From Panorpa germanica (lineage: Eukaryota; Arthropoda; Insecta; Mecoptera; Panorpidae): 64,000 nt of DNA. Below the pieces are notes generated by a model that was not told the DNA's origin, made no database searches, and was given only the letters and a program-made list of their open reading frames with translations. Shown here in pieces: positions 16,177 through 26,726 of the stretch; the stretch's first letter is position 1, and the number at the start of each line of letters is the position of its first letter. Made by a program: the position numbers and the translations under genes. The DNA lies in contig OY783212.1 of NCBI GenBank assembly GCA_963678705.1, positions 15,438,001-15,502,000 on the forward strand, given 5' to 3'.

Positions 16177-19100
16177 TACTTGAGAAGCCACACCGTAGAT
16201 GTTACACGAGTATGATAATAATGATACACACAAACACACTACACTTCTAAGACCTTTGACAACCCCCCGAGTGTTGGGGTTGGTTAGCTACAAAGACAAG
16301 CACCATGTTCATCGTCCTCTTTAGATGGTCAGCAACTTATCCGGTCTTTAAAATATTCGCGTAGGATGAGTTTATCCCGGATTTCCAGAATCTTCAGGAT
16401 CCTCTTTACTCGTAAACCACAATCTCCAGTCAGTAACGTTCAAAGCGCTAGGAATTCAGATGAACAACCTTCCCGTACTTGACGTATGCAACTCCCTAAT
16501 TGATCCATTTGTCCGAAGGATAGAACCGATCAAAGGCACACAGGAATGTTCACTGATGTGTATATTTTAGAGAGTAGTAACAACGAAAAGAGAGGGCGAG
16601 ATAGAAGTCTATATGTCAGCCACAAGCATGTATTGTACTTATTGTTTAAAGCTTTAAATGTTCAAATTGTAATTAAATACTAGTAAGAAATTCGCTAGTG
16701 GTTGAATGTGAATGATACTCAACTTTACTCGAGTTTATTGATAGCGACTTTAAATTAAAATAATGGTACCCGAAATCCCTCAAATTAAGTTACAAAGGGA
16801 GCAGATTTGGTGGGTGAAATTAGAAATATATATAAATCTCTTTAAAGTCATAAATTGAACAAAAGCGAAAACATTTCTTTCCTCTGAATACAAAGGTATG
16901 TTTTTAAAATTTCCACGCTAAATTTCGACGCCTTAGATTCAGTGATAACTTCATTTTACTTTTGCAAAACTTATTCTATATGAAGCACACAGCTTTCGAA
17001 ATGCAGCTCGATTCGCTGTAGCCCTAGTTGTAGTTCATTACGATTAAAACACAAAGAAGAGTAATTAAAATTTTATTTACAAAAATTTCAAAACATTTAC
17101 CGCACATAATTAATCTGTGTTTTATATTTTGTTCTATTCAAACTTAATGTTATAGAGAAATGTAACGTTGCAAGGAGCAAAGAAGGCAAAGGGTGCTGCA
17201 CTGTAGTGGTGCAGATTCCGTAAGGATAGGTCAGGGTATGGTAATTCAATAATAGAAAACAATAATCAAATTAGACTTAGCGAGTGTTGGACCACCAAGT
17301 CTGACATGCACAAAACGACCACTAAACTTGACTCTCTCGTGTAAATACGGTTCTAGTTTGTGCCCATACCATTTACTGTGTCTAACCGAGTTGTCTGATG
17401 AGTGCCCCGAGCAGACTGTCTAATCCAATAAGTGTTCTTCATCATGCAACATAAAATCAAAATCGTAGATATCAAGGGCAGCGCCGCACGATCTCCATAA
17501 TTTAAATTGAATGAAATCTATTCTAAAAATAGTCTAAAAAGCGAGAGAGACCAACAGCGCCTTCACCACACATGCGGTAATTTTCTCACACACTATTATT
17601 AAATTAATCTTCCTTTAGGCATATAGTTGTTTATTTTAAGAGCTTGAATAGTTTTCTCAAAACGTGGTGCAGTAACAAATATTGACGTTAAAGTTGTGGA
17701 AGAAAAATAAATATTTGTCTAGAATCGTTCTGTTGATCTCATTTCAGCGACAGCAGCAGCAGCAGCAGCGATGCAAGGATTCTGTGCTAGTTGCATCAAT
17801 GCACAGTTCTACAGCGCCCTTCACTCTGTACTGAGGAAGGGGTGTGGGTCGTTGTGCTTTAGCAGGGGCGTCGCATTTGCGCCAAAGAGTGTGTGTAACG
17901 GAGTATTATTGCACAGCCCACCGCCCATTACAGTTCACTGTACAACGTACACCACACTCATAGTGCAACTGAATATATTTTAATTAAATGCAATAGAACT
18001 GCATTCCTCGCTGTATTAAGCGATTTATATGCACAATAGAGTCTCGGCTTGTCTCTTTCCAACACGGATTCTGTTTAGATATGAAAAATAACTGCAAATA
18101 ATTTGAATTGTTTCGCTAAATCTATAAACGCTTTTAACCAAATGTTGTTTAATTGTTTTGTTGATATTTCCAACGAAAATAAAATTTAACCTCCAATAGA
18201 AAATTAATAAAAGTAGCTACATTTTCCAGGTATATCAATTGATAAAATCATTAAAATATTATTTAAAAAAAAACTTTTTTAAAGTTATTATTTTTCATTT
18301 TTCCTTATTATTTTTACATACTGGTTTAAAGATTGTAATTTCCGCAGCAGCTAATTGGCAATTCTAGGCACCATTATTCAGCGAACATTCCCTTTTAACC
18401 ACTGTACAACTTTCCAATATTTCTATGTCACTTAAACCATTATATACGATATTTTAAAATTCTAAAAAAAATATACAAATAAAAAAATATTCATGAAATT
18501 TCGTTGACAGGTCTTTTCATTCAGTTCAGTCAGTTCAAGCCGTGTTTCTGGTTTCCACTCTTTAGTTCAATGTATTCTGCTATTGATCAGTTACGTCATA
18601 CTCTCCTCCCTATCCCCTAACCCCTATCTCTCACTATTCTCTCACAACAAACTCCCATACACCCAATTCAAATACACCAATACAAATAGATATTTGGTTT
18701 TGCGAAATGAGAAATTGTACAAATCAGACATTAAGTTATTATTAGTTGGTTGGCTGACATGCCAAGCTCTGTTCTCATTGTCGGTGGTGAATAAGGGAAT
18801 GGGAGCGGGGTGGAGAGGCAAGGGGCGCAAATAGAATATTGAAACTTACTATTTCAGCTGAGAACGAAATGAACATCAAGTTCACAACAAAATATCACAC
18901 ACTCTTATTCCAACTGGTTCCAAGTAGAGGTAACTAAAGTCGTATTAGATTCGAATGACTCTTCAACTGCTATAGACTATAACTTCAATTCTTTCCAATT
19001 CCAATTTTGTTTTAGTTAATCAGAGATCTATTCCTTTATAGGCAGCTTCTTACAAATACATCGAGCGATGCGTCCAGGCTTACGTCCAGATTTCGTTACT

Positions 19101-20778
19101 TGGAGTTCGCATTTCTCGGAAAAAATATTAAAAATTCCGGACGGACACAAATTTAGGTTACATTGGATTAGGATTAGGATTATTAAAATAAAGAAAGATA
19201 ATCGGTAAAATAGTGTATTATCAAAAGACCACAATATTTAGATATTTAAAAAGCAATTTCGGATGGAGTTAAACAAGGAAAGCATTTATTGCTTTTAAGA
19301 GGTTAAAGGATGACAATTGTTAATGGCGAGAAAGAATATCTGTTTTAAATGTCACTGTGACGTCATCCTTTAAATAAATAATAAAAATTGTAAAAATACT
19401 ACGTCTAAATTGATGGCAACACAAATAACTTCACATAAATCGTTCATTTTATATAACAACATCGAGGTGCTGCACAAATGAGTACCGTCTTGCACCTAAA
19501 ATAGCATACATTATCTAAAACATTAAGCACTAACACAAGATTTCCACAAGAGTACTTTTGTGCATAATACTTAGTTCATTACGACCTTCCAGACGACATT
19601 TACTGTACTAAATTAGCGCCGTATCACACATTTACATAATATTTCACTTCAGCTGTGTATTGTCTTCATTTATTTTCATCACAGACGGTTTAACCGCGAT
19701 GCAATAACTTTATTTGAATATACACTTACTTCTTTATACATAATGTAATTTCCACAATAACTTTCTTTTCTTTTCATTGTTATTCATATAAAAATTGTAG
19801 ACAGTCTGTTAAAGTATCTCTTTTCTTAAAAATAAGGAAAAAGAACAGCGTAAGTTCGCTTAATGCTCTTCAAGTGACACTAAGGGGTAAGGTTTCTCGT
19901 AGTTGACATAGAGCAGTAACAGAAGAGGAAGATGAGTCTTTTTGTGTTACGGAGATATGAAACGTGTAGGTAATGTGATGTGATGTTTTATTTTTATTTC
20001 AATGTGACTTCAAGCTAAATTATAAGAGTGAATGATAATTCTTGACGAGCATTTAGAAATTAAATTATGTATCTACTTTATTAGTCACTTTTATTTTTTG
20101 GTGACGTGTCCTTAGTCATTACACATGATCCAGGTATCAATGAAAGGGATACACACCACTGTAATATAAACAAATTAGTTTTACCAACAAAATAATCGAA
20201 CCTAGATAATAAAGCGCTAGCCGCTAGCTAAACCGAATCCGTATATTTTTTATCTTCATTCGTAAAATTATAGAAATGTTTTAAAGAGAACTTTGCAGTG
20301 AAGTTTAACACTTGCTAGCTTACTACAAGCTAAATAAAACGTTACATGTTTTACTTGAGATATTTTTCTAGTCTCTCCACTATTTTCCCTTTCTTCTTCT
20401 TAATTAGCTCTTTCTTTTTCTATCTCCTTATCAATTTTTCATCTGTTTTCTCTTTCTATATTTGATTTTAACTTATATTATTTCCTATTTAATTATTTTT
20501 TTAATTCTGTGTATTATCCAGTAACTTTCCGAAACTAAAGCAAAGACTAATGCGAGACTTGGTGCAAAATTCAATATGTGACCTTTATTAGCACATAATT
20601 GTATCTAGCCACAAATGCCTTCCAATCTATTTGAAATTACCTTTTGTTTTTAGCTCTTATGCAAAATAAATTGTATTCAGTCATAATTAAACTAAGCTTT
20701 CGGGGGGATATGTTAGACCAGGACCTAATTCCTTATTTCTCATTCAATCGATCTTTTCTGTTACAAGTAAAATCTACA
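16177..20778. other. No recognisable gene; one CAG tract
   Basis: A short CAACCCCCCGAGTGTTGGGG hairpin is at about 16261-16281. A (CAG)n run of about eight units lies at 17746-17769, followed by a GC-richer 200 bp with a 70-codon plus frame (17771-17983) that has no recognisable motif. Pyrimidine-rich DNA at 18600-18670 is followed by purine-rich DNA at 18780-18830, giving overlapping but unconvincing frames on both strands. Confidence 0.4.
17746..17769 (+). repeat. CAG microsatellite
   Basis: CAGCGACAGCAGCAGCAGCA and continuing CAG units, directly before an ATG. No coding support was found downstream, so it is annotated only as a microsatellite. Confidence 0.8.
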
Positions 20779-20790
20779 TGAAACATGTTT
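20779..20790. repeat. Left target-site duplication of the outer LINE
   Basis: TGAAACATGTTT here is repeated exactly at 22854-22865, on the other side of the 5'-truncated minus-strand LINE and its nested insertion. Confidence 0.8.
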
Positions 20791-20946
20791 TTTCAATTTA
20801 TTTATTCGGCTTGACTTTTATTCGTCATATCCACCATCAAACATTTTTTATATATATTTAACATGACATTTATAATTCTATTTTCAATTATCTAAATATT
20901 TAAATAATTAATTTTCACTTAACAAAAATTTGGTATTAACAGTCAT
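20791..20946 (-). mobile_element. Outer LINE, 3' part (minus strand), interrupted
   Basis: On the minus strand this is the 3' end of a non-LTR element: the end of the last open frame, then a UTR with GGTGGATATGACGAATAAAA, and an A-rich tail abutting the 12-bp target duplication. It aligns by eye with 33275-33420 on the plus strand. It is interrupted after AACAGTCAT (20938-20946) by another LINE and continues at 22729. Confidence 0.8.
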
Positions 20947-21055
20947 CCTTTCTGCGCATTTAAAAATAAATGTATTTAAAAAATTATTTAAATAATTTAA
21001 ATAAATTATCATAAATTAATAAATAGGTGTAAGAATTTGATTTGATTAAAAAAAA

Positions 21056-22093
21056 ATGGAAAATAATAATAGGAAAAACACCTTAAGTGTAGACTTCGTC
21101 GAAGTGATTTATAGAATGACGTTTACCGAATTACACTTATTTTTAAAAAACGATTTAAAATTATCAGTGGAAGATGTGATGGCAATTCAAGTGAATGGAA
21201 ACAAGATGATTGTGAAAATTGCAGAACATTTAATAATTGATAACATTATTGAAATGACAAATGGGAAAATAATTTACCAAGGTACGGATGACAATAATTA
21301 TAATGTGTATATAGAAAGAGCCGATAAATTCACAATTGTAAGAATGCACAATATAGAATATGAAATTCAAGATATAACGATACAACACGCACTACAAGGA
21401 TATGGTACAGTTATTAGCATCAAAAAAGAAACATGGGGTAGAGATATGCCTTTCCCAGTTTATAACGGAACAAGAGCAATAAAGATGATTTTAAAGAAAG
21501 AAATCCCGTCGTATATACCAATGATTGGCAGAAAGGTTTGGGTTAGCTATGCTACCCAAAAGAAAACTTGTAGGTTTTGTGATAGAGAAGACCATTTAGG
21601 ACAAGATTGCCCTACTAAAATTAGCAACAGAATAAATTCAAATGGTTTCGCACGCAGCTATGCAGCCATTGCGGGGAATACAATGAATGACAAAGCGGTA
21701 ACTGATTGTGTTGTTCCAACTGAATCAAAAAATGAAGAATTAAGTTTTGTCAATAATTCAATTTTTCCACCCTTAATGCCAAAGAATACGCAAAATGAAA
21801 CAAAAATCATTTCAACAGCTACTAATGATGATACTATTGCGATTGTAAATAATAATGATAATTTGTCCAAAATTCCTACAGCACACAAAGAAATTAAGAG
21901 AAAAATTGTAGAATCATCGTCAAATGAAGATACTTTGGCAAATTCTGAAATTGAAGATTGCTCAGATAATTCCGCTGCATCCAAAATGGATATAGGATTG
22001 GAAAAAAAACATAAGAAAAATAACAAAAGACCAAAGAAACAAAAAAAAGTGACAGGAAAAGCAATGGATATAAAAGATAAAACAATTGAATAA
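21056..22093 (+). CDS. LINE ORF1 (gag-like RNA-binding protein with a CCHC knuckle)
   Basis: 345 codons without a stop. Residues about 80-170 form the RRM-like gag domain seen in arthropod non-LTR elements, with HALQGYGTVISIKKETWG followed by PVYNGTRAIKMILKKEIPSY. A single zinc knuckle, CRFCDREDHLGQDC, is at about 176-189. The C-terminal third is low-complexity: Asn/Ser/Thr-rich, then a Lys-rich tail (KKHKKNNKRPKKQKKV) suited to nucleic-acid or nuclear targeting. In such elements ORF1 protein coats the RNA and helps target-primed reverse transcription. Start is the ATG after an A run at the leader end. Since the partner ORF2 is destroyed, it is not mobile by itself, though it could act in trans. 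The open frame despite the ORF2 loss suggests recent insertion. Confidence 0.8.
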   Translation: MENNNRKNTLSVDFVEVIYRMTFTELHLFLKNDLKLSVEDVMAIQVNGNKMIVKIAEHLIIDNIIEMTNGKIIYQGTDDNNYNVYIERADKFTIVRMHNIEYEIQDITIQHALQGYGTVISIKKETWGRDMPFPVYNGTRAIKMILKKEIPSYIPMIGRKVWVSYATQKKTCRFCDREDHLGQDCPTKISNRINSNGFARSYAAIAGNTMNDKAVTDCVVPTESKNEELSFVNNSIFPPLMPKNTQNETKIISTATNDDTIAIVNNNDNLSKIPTAHKEIKRKIVESSSNEDTLANSEIEDCSDNSAASKMDIGLEKKHKKNNKRPKKQKKVTGKAMDIKDKTIE

Positions 22094-22120
22094 CCTTAAT
22101 TTATTCAATATCTTATTAAT

Positions 22121-22649
22121 ATGGTACTAAGAACATTTGCAACATTTAATATCAATGGATTATCCTCTGTAACATCTAAAATTATGCTGAAACAATTTAT
22201 TATAGACCACGATTTGGACATAATTTTATTACAAGAAGTTAATATAGAAAATTTAAGTTTCTTCAAACATTATTCCTATATCTCGAACATTGGCATAAAT
22301 AATAGAGGAACTGCAATTTTGTTAAGGCCTGGAATAGAAGCTACAGATTGCATATGTGAAGAAGATGGACGTATCCTATCGATAACTGTTGAAGATTAAC
22401 TTTAGACTACCTCTAATCATTGCTGGCGATTTTAACTGTGTGCTGAACCAGAGAGACCAACTTGGGAATCTAAACTTCTGTTCTGGATTAAATAGGTTAA
22501 TAACTGAACGAATTCTATCTGATATTTGGATCCTCAAGAATAAAACTCAACAGGGCTTCACTTACTTTAGGGGAATGAACATAGCATCAAGAATTGATAG
22601 AGTTTATGTTTCTGAAGATAGCCCTCACTGTAGAATACTCCTACTATAA
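22121..22649 (+). pseudogene. LINE ORF2 remnant: apurinic-like endonuclease pieces
   Basis: Two blocks in different frames. The first (22121-22399) holds FNINGL, IILLQEVN with the catalytic Glu, and GTAILLRPGI. The second (from about 22400) holds IIAGDFNCVLNQRD and RIDRVYVS. These are the ordered motifs of the LINE apurinic-like endonuclease. The segment between ITVED and the GDFN block, where a Tyr/Pro-containing strand normally lies, is missing, and the frame changes at the join. The final SDH motif and the entire reverse transcriptase are absent: after SEDSPHC the sequence goes straight into the 3' UTR. The remnant cannot work. The 27-nt gap after ORF1 is normal for a two-ORF LINE. Confidence 0.8.
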
Positions 22650-22728
22650 AATGTTTTACTAAGATCCTTGTTTTGTAGTTGTAATATTAAGAAATAAATG
22701 AATATCAATATAAAAAAAAAACAGTCAT

Positions 22729-22853
22729 TAAAACTTTTAAATCATATCTAATATTTCACTAGTGAATTTGATCTTTGTAGACTATAATTCATGCAATCAA
22801 ACATAATATGATATAAAGTTCCTATTTCGTCACATTATCATCTATCGTCATAT
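22729..22853 (-). mobile_element. Outer LINE, 5' part (minus strand), continuation after the nested insertion
   Basis: This aligns with the reverse complement of about 33100-33235, the C-terminal Cys-His region of the other copy. Shared landmarks include TAATATTTCACTA, TTGATCTTT, CTATAATT-ATGCA and CATCTATCGTC. It ends at the exact right copy of TGAAACATGTTT. It is a 5'-truncated copy with several substitutions in the coding part, therefore dead. Confidence 0.8.
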
Positions 22854-22865
22854 TGAAACATGTTT
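22854..22865. repeat. Right target-site duplication of the outer LINE
   Basis: Exact repeat of 20779-20790 (TGAAACATGTTT). Confidence 0.8.
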
Positions 22866-23550
22866 AAATACGTAAAATGTACGTCAAAAATCAAATGTAA
22901 TATGCTGTGATAAAACTAAAACTGTGATAGTATCGCTATACGAGTATGTGTATATTTCGAACGTAGCGTTTCGGGTGTATTTAGGTTAGGCAGTATAGTA
23001 CTACAGAACGTTCACTTCTTAATTAATTCTATGAACCAAAATGCTGTAATTCGTTCTACTTGCATCAAGTCTAGAAACCAGAAGGCCATGTAGGCTGTGG
23101 TTGAAGAAAATCCTAACACCCCCTGCGGGAGATGTCACTACAGTCTAGTGAACCCGAGGGCTCGATGCTACGACGAAATAAAGGGGATGACAGTTACGGG
23201 TCATGTTTCTAATAGGAGAAGAGCCGTAGCCTGCAGATAAAAACACAAGAATAAGCATTCTAAGCAAAACAACTGCAAAAGTGCTATTTTTAAACCCAAG
23301 AATATACATTTTAAGCCCAAGAGGTTGGCAACTTAGTATTTAAATTTTGTTTATTGTTTGTAAGACCAACATTTTTATTTTATGTTAAAAATACAAAATC
23401 CATTTTACATTCAATGTTAAACTCAGATTATAGCTAAATTAATTTCAATGGGACTCCAATCAGGGGTCCATTTTGTAAGGCTGAGATAAAAGAGAATGTT
23501 TAAAATCTTTTTATTTCTTAGGGTATATGTTTATACACATATGTATATAC
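22866..23550. other. Unrecognised DNA with a GC-richer patch
   Basis: A GC-richer block at about 23080-23230 contains CCCCCTGCGGGAG and GAACCCGAGGGCTCGATG. It may be a fragment of an old element or of a non-coding RNA gene, but I recognise neither. Confidence 0.35.
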
Positions 23551-23556
23551 TGTCGA

Positions 23557-23562
23557 TTTATT
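23557..23562 (-). terminator. AATAAA poly(A) signal candidate
   Basis: AATAAA on the minus strand about 280 nt past the stop of the putative terminal exon. Such hexamers are common by chance in AT-rich DNA, so it only supports the exon in combination with the other signals. Confidence 0.35.
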
Positions 23563-23840
23563 TTCAAGACTGGTCCCTTGTAGAAAATATAATGCAAATA
23601 ATTATTTTTTCCGTGCAAATTTAAAATCGCATGTGTTTTCAAAATGAAACAATTTTATGTATGTACCAACATTGTAAGGTTTACAATTTATCTTTGTGAG
23701 TTATATTGAATATTTGAGTTGATAATAACTCATGGCATATTACTCAAATCACCTGAGTATGCTCTAGTAACTGTTAAATATCATATTAGTCTACTCTTAC
23801 ATGCTTGAGCTAGTTATGTGTGACAGAGATAGACTGTAGT

Positions 23841-24166
23841 CTAAGACTCAGCTTTCCTAACAGAGTCGATCAAATGTTGCGGTGGAGTTAGTACTGAATT
23901 AAAACGTTCATAAAGTGGCATCTCCCCTCGGGACCACGGAGAATGGATATTTAGCGTTAGGTACTCGAGCAATATGTTTGAAAAGGTACAATTTGCTACT
24001 GGCAGTATTGGAAGAGCTTTTCTCCAGTTGGTAGTAAAAGCTGAAAGCAGTGGCGGAAGGTTCAATATTATGTACACGTATTCCTCATTTTGCAAAGTGT
24101 CATAGGAAAGTTCTAAGGCAAATTGTGCACATGTAGAAATATCACCCGTAGAAAATAGAGAAAAAC
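23841..24166 (-). CDS. Possible terminal coding exon of an unidentified host gene
   Basis: The minus-strand frame encodes about 107 residues without low complexity, ending PPQHLIDSVRKAES. It includes ALELSYDTLQNEEYVYIILN and PLLSAFTTNWRKALPILPVA. Amino-acid use looks like a soluble helical-repeat protein rather than translated AT-rich noise, and base composition is more balanced than its flanks. Directly upstream is a plausible acceptor, TTTTCGTCTTTTGAACAG, after which the exon starts in mid-codon; an ATG lies within the acceptor and is probably not the start. The region ends in a stop, with AATAAA about 280 nt further on. If real, the gene lies to the right on the minus strand with very long introns; no other exon was found. 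The protein is not recognised. A pseudogene or chance frame remains possible. Confidence 0.4.
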
Positions 24167-24173
24167 TGTTCAA

Positions 24174-26483
24174 AAGACGAAAATTATTTATACTGTCTTA
24201 AAAGATAAATTTGAATCTTGAACAAATGTTGCACAACTACTAAAAGTGTTGAAATATTAAGACATTTTCTTGTCAAATTCTCAACAACATTAACTTAAAA
24301 CCGATACTTTTTTTCTAGACACTATAAAAAACTACGCGTGCCCCTTGCACAAATTGGATTGATTGCAGAATTTGACATTGCAAATTGTGATTTCAATGTC
24401 AAAATATGTTACTATTGCGCCACTGATACAGCGCCCTGAGTTCTGCCTCTGTTTCATGTTAATTATTAACAAGAAGGTACCACACTTCCACCATCCCCCG
24501 TTTTACAGTTTATACCCCATCCCCACTCCTTTATTTAGAAGCAATGTGTCTGTTTCAAAGTAAAGTGTTTGTGCCTGCGAAAGTGTTGCAAAATTAAGAT
24601 ATACCCGTATTTTATAAAGAGCGAGCTAGACAGCATGTAAATGACTGAGATAGACTATTAATTGTAATTGGAAATGGTTCGACGCCCTTTCTCTTACCAT
24701 ATATGTTTAACCTTATAACAACTAAATATGTATTTCTAAGTTTAATTTACAAGTTTTAAATTCGGAATTCTTTCTTAGATGTTTGTCTTAAAGCATAGCT
24801 GCATCAGCTGGTTAGAAGAATTAGGTATCAACTACTTCATGCTACAAAGCTATCTCCGCTAACATTGCTATGTTGTTTAGTTTTAGAATCCTACTACTGC
24901 CCCTTTTATTTATGTATTTATTTTAAGATGTCTTCTAGAAAAACTGATGCTAACTTCTATACAGAAGATTTAAAATTCCGTTTTTGGGATGGCATCCAAA
25001 GTGGATGTTTTTATCCTATTCGACACTCTTGAATGCTGAAATGTGCACTACATCTGAACCATATCTAGTTATATTTCTACTTAGGTCCCATTTTTACCAC
25101 AATTACAGTTTGCTACAGGTCTGAAGTGTATACACAATCAACATTGACAATTCTCTTTATTGTTGTCCTACCCAAAACCGAATTCTAACGACTGAAAATT
25201 TCTGGTGCGTGGATTAGTAAAATCTTTAATGTTGTAGTATTAATGGAATCATAATAACAAATTATTTTATGCAAAAGTGAAATTGAAGATGTTACTAGGT
25301 TTTTGAGTAAGTAAAATGTTAGATATATTTATGATAATACCCATGTTTTGTGTTACCTTGTTACTACATTTGAATTTACTAGGTGAACCGTAATAAATAA
25401 TGTTCCATGAGCAACGTAACATTAAAGAATATATTAGTAATGCTCGCAGTCAGTAAAATTAAGTTATAATTATGCAAGAATAATTTTTAAAGAGATGTTT
25501 TAATTTACGTTATGCCTCCCTAGACTCTGCAGAAACAAGCGCGTTACAGGAAGTACGAGTACGAGTAGGAAAACTTTGATAGTCTGCGTTATAATTAACT
25601 TACGGTAATATAATGATTTTAATTATAATTTGTGAATAACTTTCTATTTAAGAGAGTGAGAATGAATATTAAAAATATATATAGAATATTAAAGAAAAAG
25701 TTTATTTAAAATTTTCGAAGAAAAGAAATTAAAAGCTCGCTATAATCATATATCGCCGTAATCTAACATTTATAAAGGCAGCTAAAAATCCATGATGCTG
25801 AATAAAATAACGAGTCGCTTGCACTTAGAAACTAAATAAAGAAAATAAATAAAAACAACTATGGAAACACAAAAACAAAGGTAATAACAGTAGATGAAAC
25901 CTAATGCAGTACTTGCATCTGTAAAGTCATATCCTTTGTACAATTTTTAAAATCTGAATAATACAATTTGTGATAATTATTGGTTTTACGAACGAGGACG
26001 ATACCGAATGACAAGTTTCTACAGGTAGACAGACAAATAAAAAATTAAGTTTAAAGACATAACGAAAAATGATGTATATTTTCCAAAATGGGCTTATGTC
26101 CTTATTTTTTAGTGGTCGATTTTTCAATTGTTGATTGAAATTGATGTTAATAAATGTGTATTGGTGTGTCTATTTTATTAAATATCTAAATGTTGACGGA
26201 GATATAGCAATTAGAAGTTTGAATTGTAGTTTTAGCGCTAGAAATGGTCGGCCATATTTGTATGATGTGAAATGCATTTTAACGTCAGTTATTTGTTGAG
26301 TAGGTCAGTGCTTTGGTAATGTTTTGTGGCTGTTGGTAGTCAAATAATCAAGTTAAGTCAAAGAATAATAAGCTTTTATTTTATTTAACACTACTAAGGC
26401 AGACATAATATTGAAATTTGATTGTTCCTTGAAATAGCTGTAAATAATATTTGATATTTTGATATATAAATACATATAGCAGT
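24174..26483. other. No recognisable gene or element
   Basis: AT-rich DNA, possibly intronic if the exon at 23841-24166 is real. Short frames at 24363-24563 (plus) and 25927-26127 (minus) have no motif. A GGTTCGACGCC string at about 24679 resembles a tRNA B box but lacks the rest of a tRNA. Confidence 0.4.
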
Positions 26484-26726
26484 GATTTATGAGCTGTAAG
26501 GTTGGTAACCTTACATAAGGATTGTGATGTCACATGCACTTAGAATGTGTGCAACGTTGAATCCCTTTAATAATTACAGAGACAAAATGACTTTTTTAAT
26601 TGTTAATATCTCTTAACATATAAGGAGTTATTAAAAAATAATTGAACATTTGAGGTTCTAGTAACCCACTATATCAATATATAGTACACTTTTATAGAAA
26701 TTAAGACATAGGACACAAGGCTATTG
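26484..26726. repeat. Unclassified 243-bp repeat, copy 1
   Basis: Nearly identical (about 12 differences by eye, about 95%) to 46604-46846 in the same orientation. It contains the hairpin GTAAGGTTGGTAACCTTAC (8-bp perfect arms here) and ACTATATCAATATATAGT. A CGTTGAATCCC string resembles a pol III B box with one mismatch. No target-site duplication or terminal repeat was seen, so SINE or MITE cannot be decided. Confidence 0.75.

Larger units (their letters stand above)
20947..22719 (+). mobile_element. Inner LINE nested in the outer LINE, internally deleted
   Basis: The element is flanked by the 9-bp direct repeat AACAGTCAT (20938-20946 and 22720-22728) and ends in a poly(A) run. It has a 109-nt leader, an intact ORF1 with a zinc knuckle, and then a short, frame-broken ORF2 containing only endonuclease pieces before a 3' UTR with AAGAAATAAATGAATATC. 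Both ends are thus kept while reverse transcriptase is gone. Clade is uncertain; the ORF1/endonuclease style recalls Tx1- or Jockey-like groups. It lies opposite in strand to its host LINE. Confidence 0.8.

Noticed and set aside
15090..16239. Minus-strand frames at 15090-15326 and 15949-16239 with similar residues (VNFVWQRENG)
   Set aside because: They share residues because both are copies of the same non-coding Helitron unit; the second is largely made by an 8-bp tandem repeat.
17771..17983. 70-codon frame after the CAG tract
   Set aside because: No domain, Cys/Ser-rich composition and no splice support.
18583..18834. Overlapping frames on both strands
   Set aside because: Produced by pyrimidine-rich then purine-rich DNA; no motif.
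21658..22085. Minus-strand frames opposite LINE ORF1
   Set aside because: Antisense shadows of a clear gag-like ORF.
24676..24690. GGTTCGACGCC as a tRNA B box
   Set aside because: No A box at proper spacing and no cloverleaf could be drawn.
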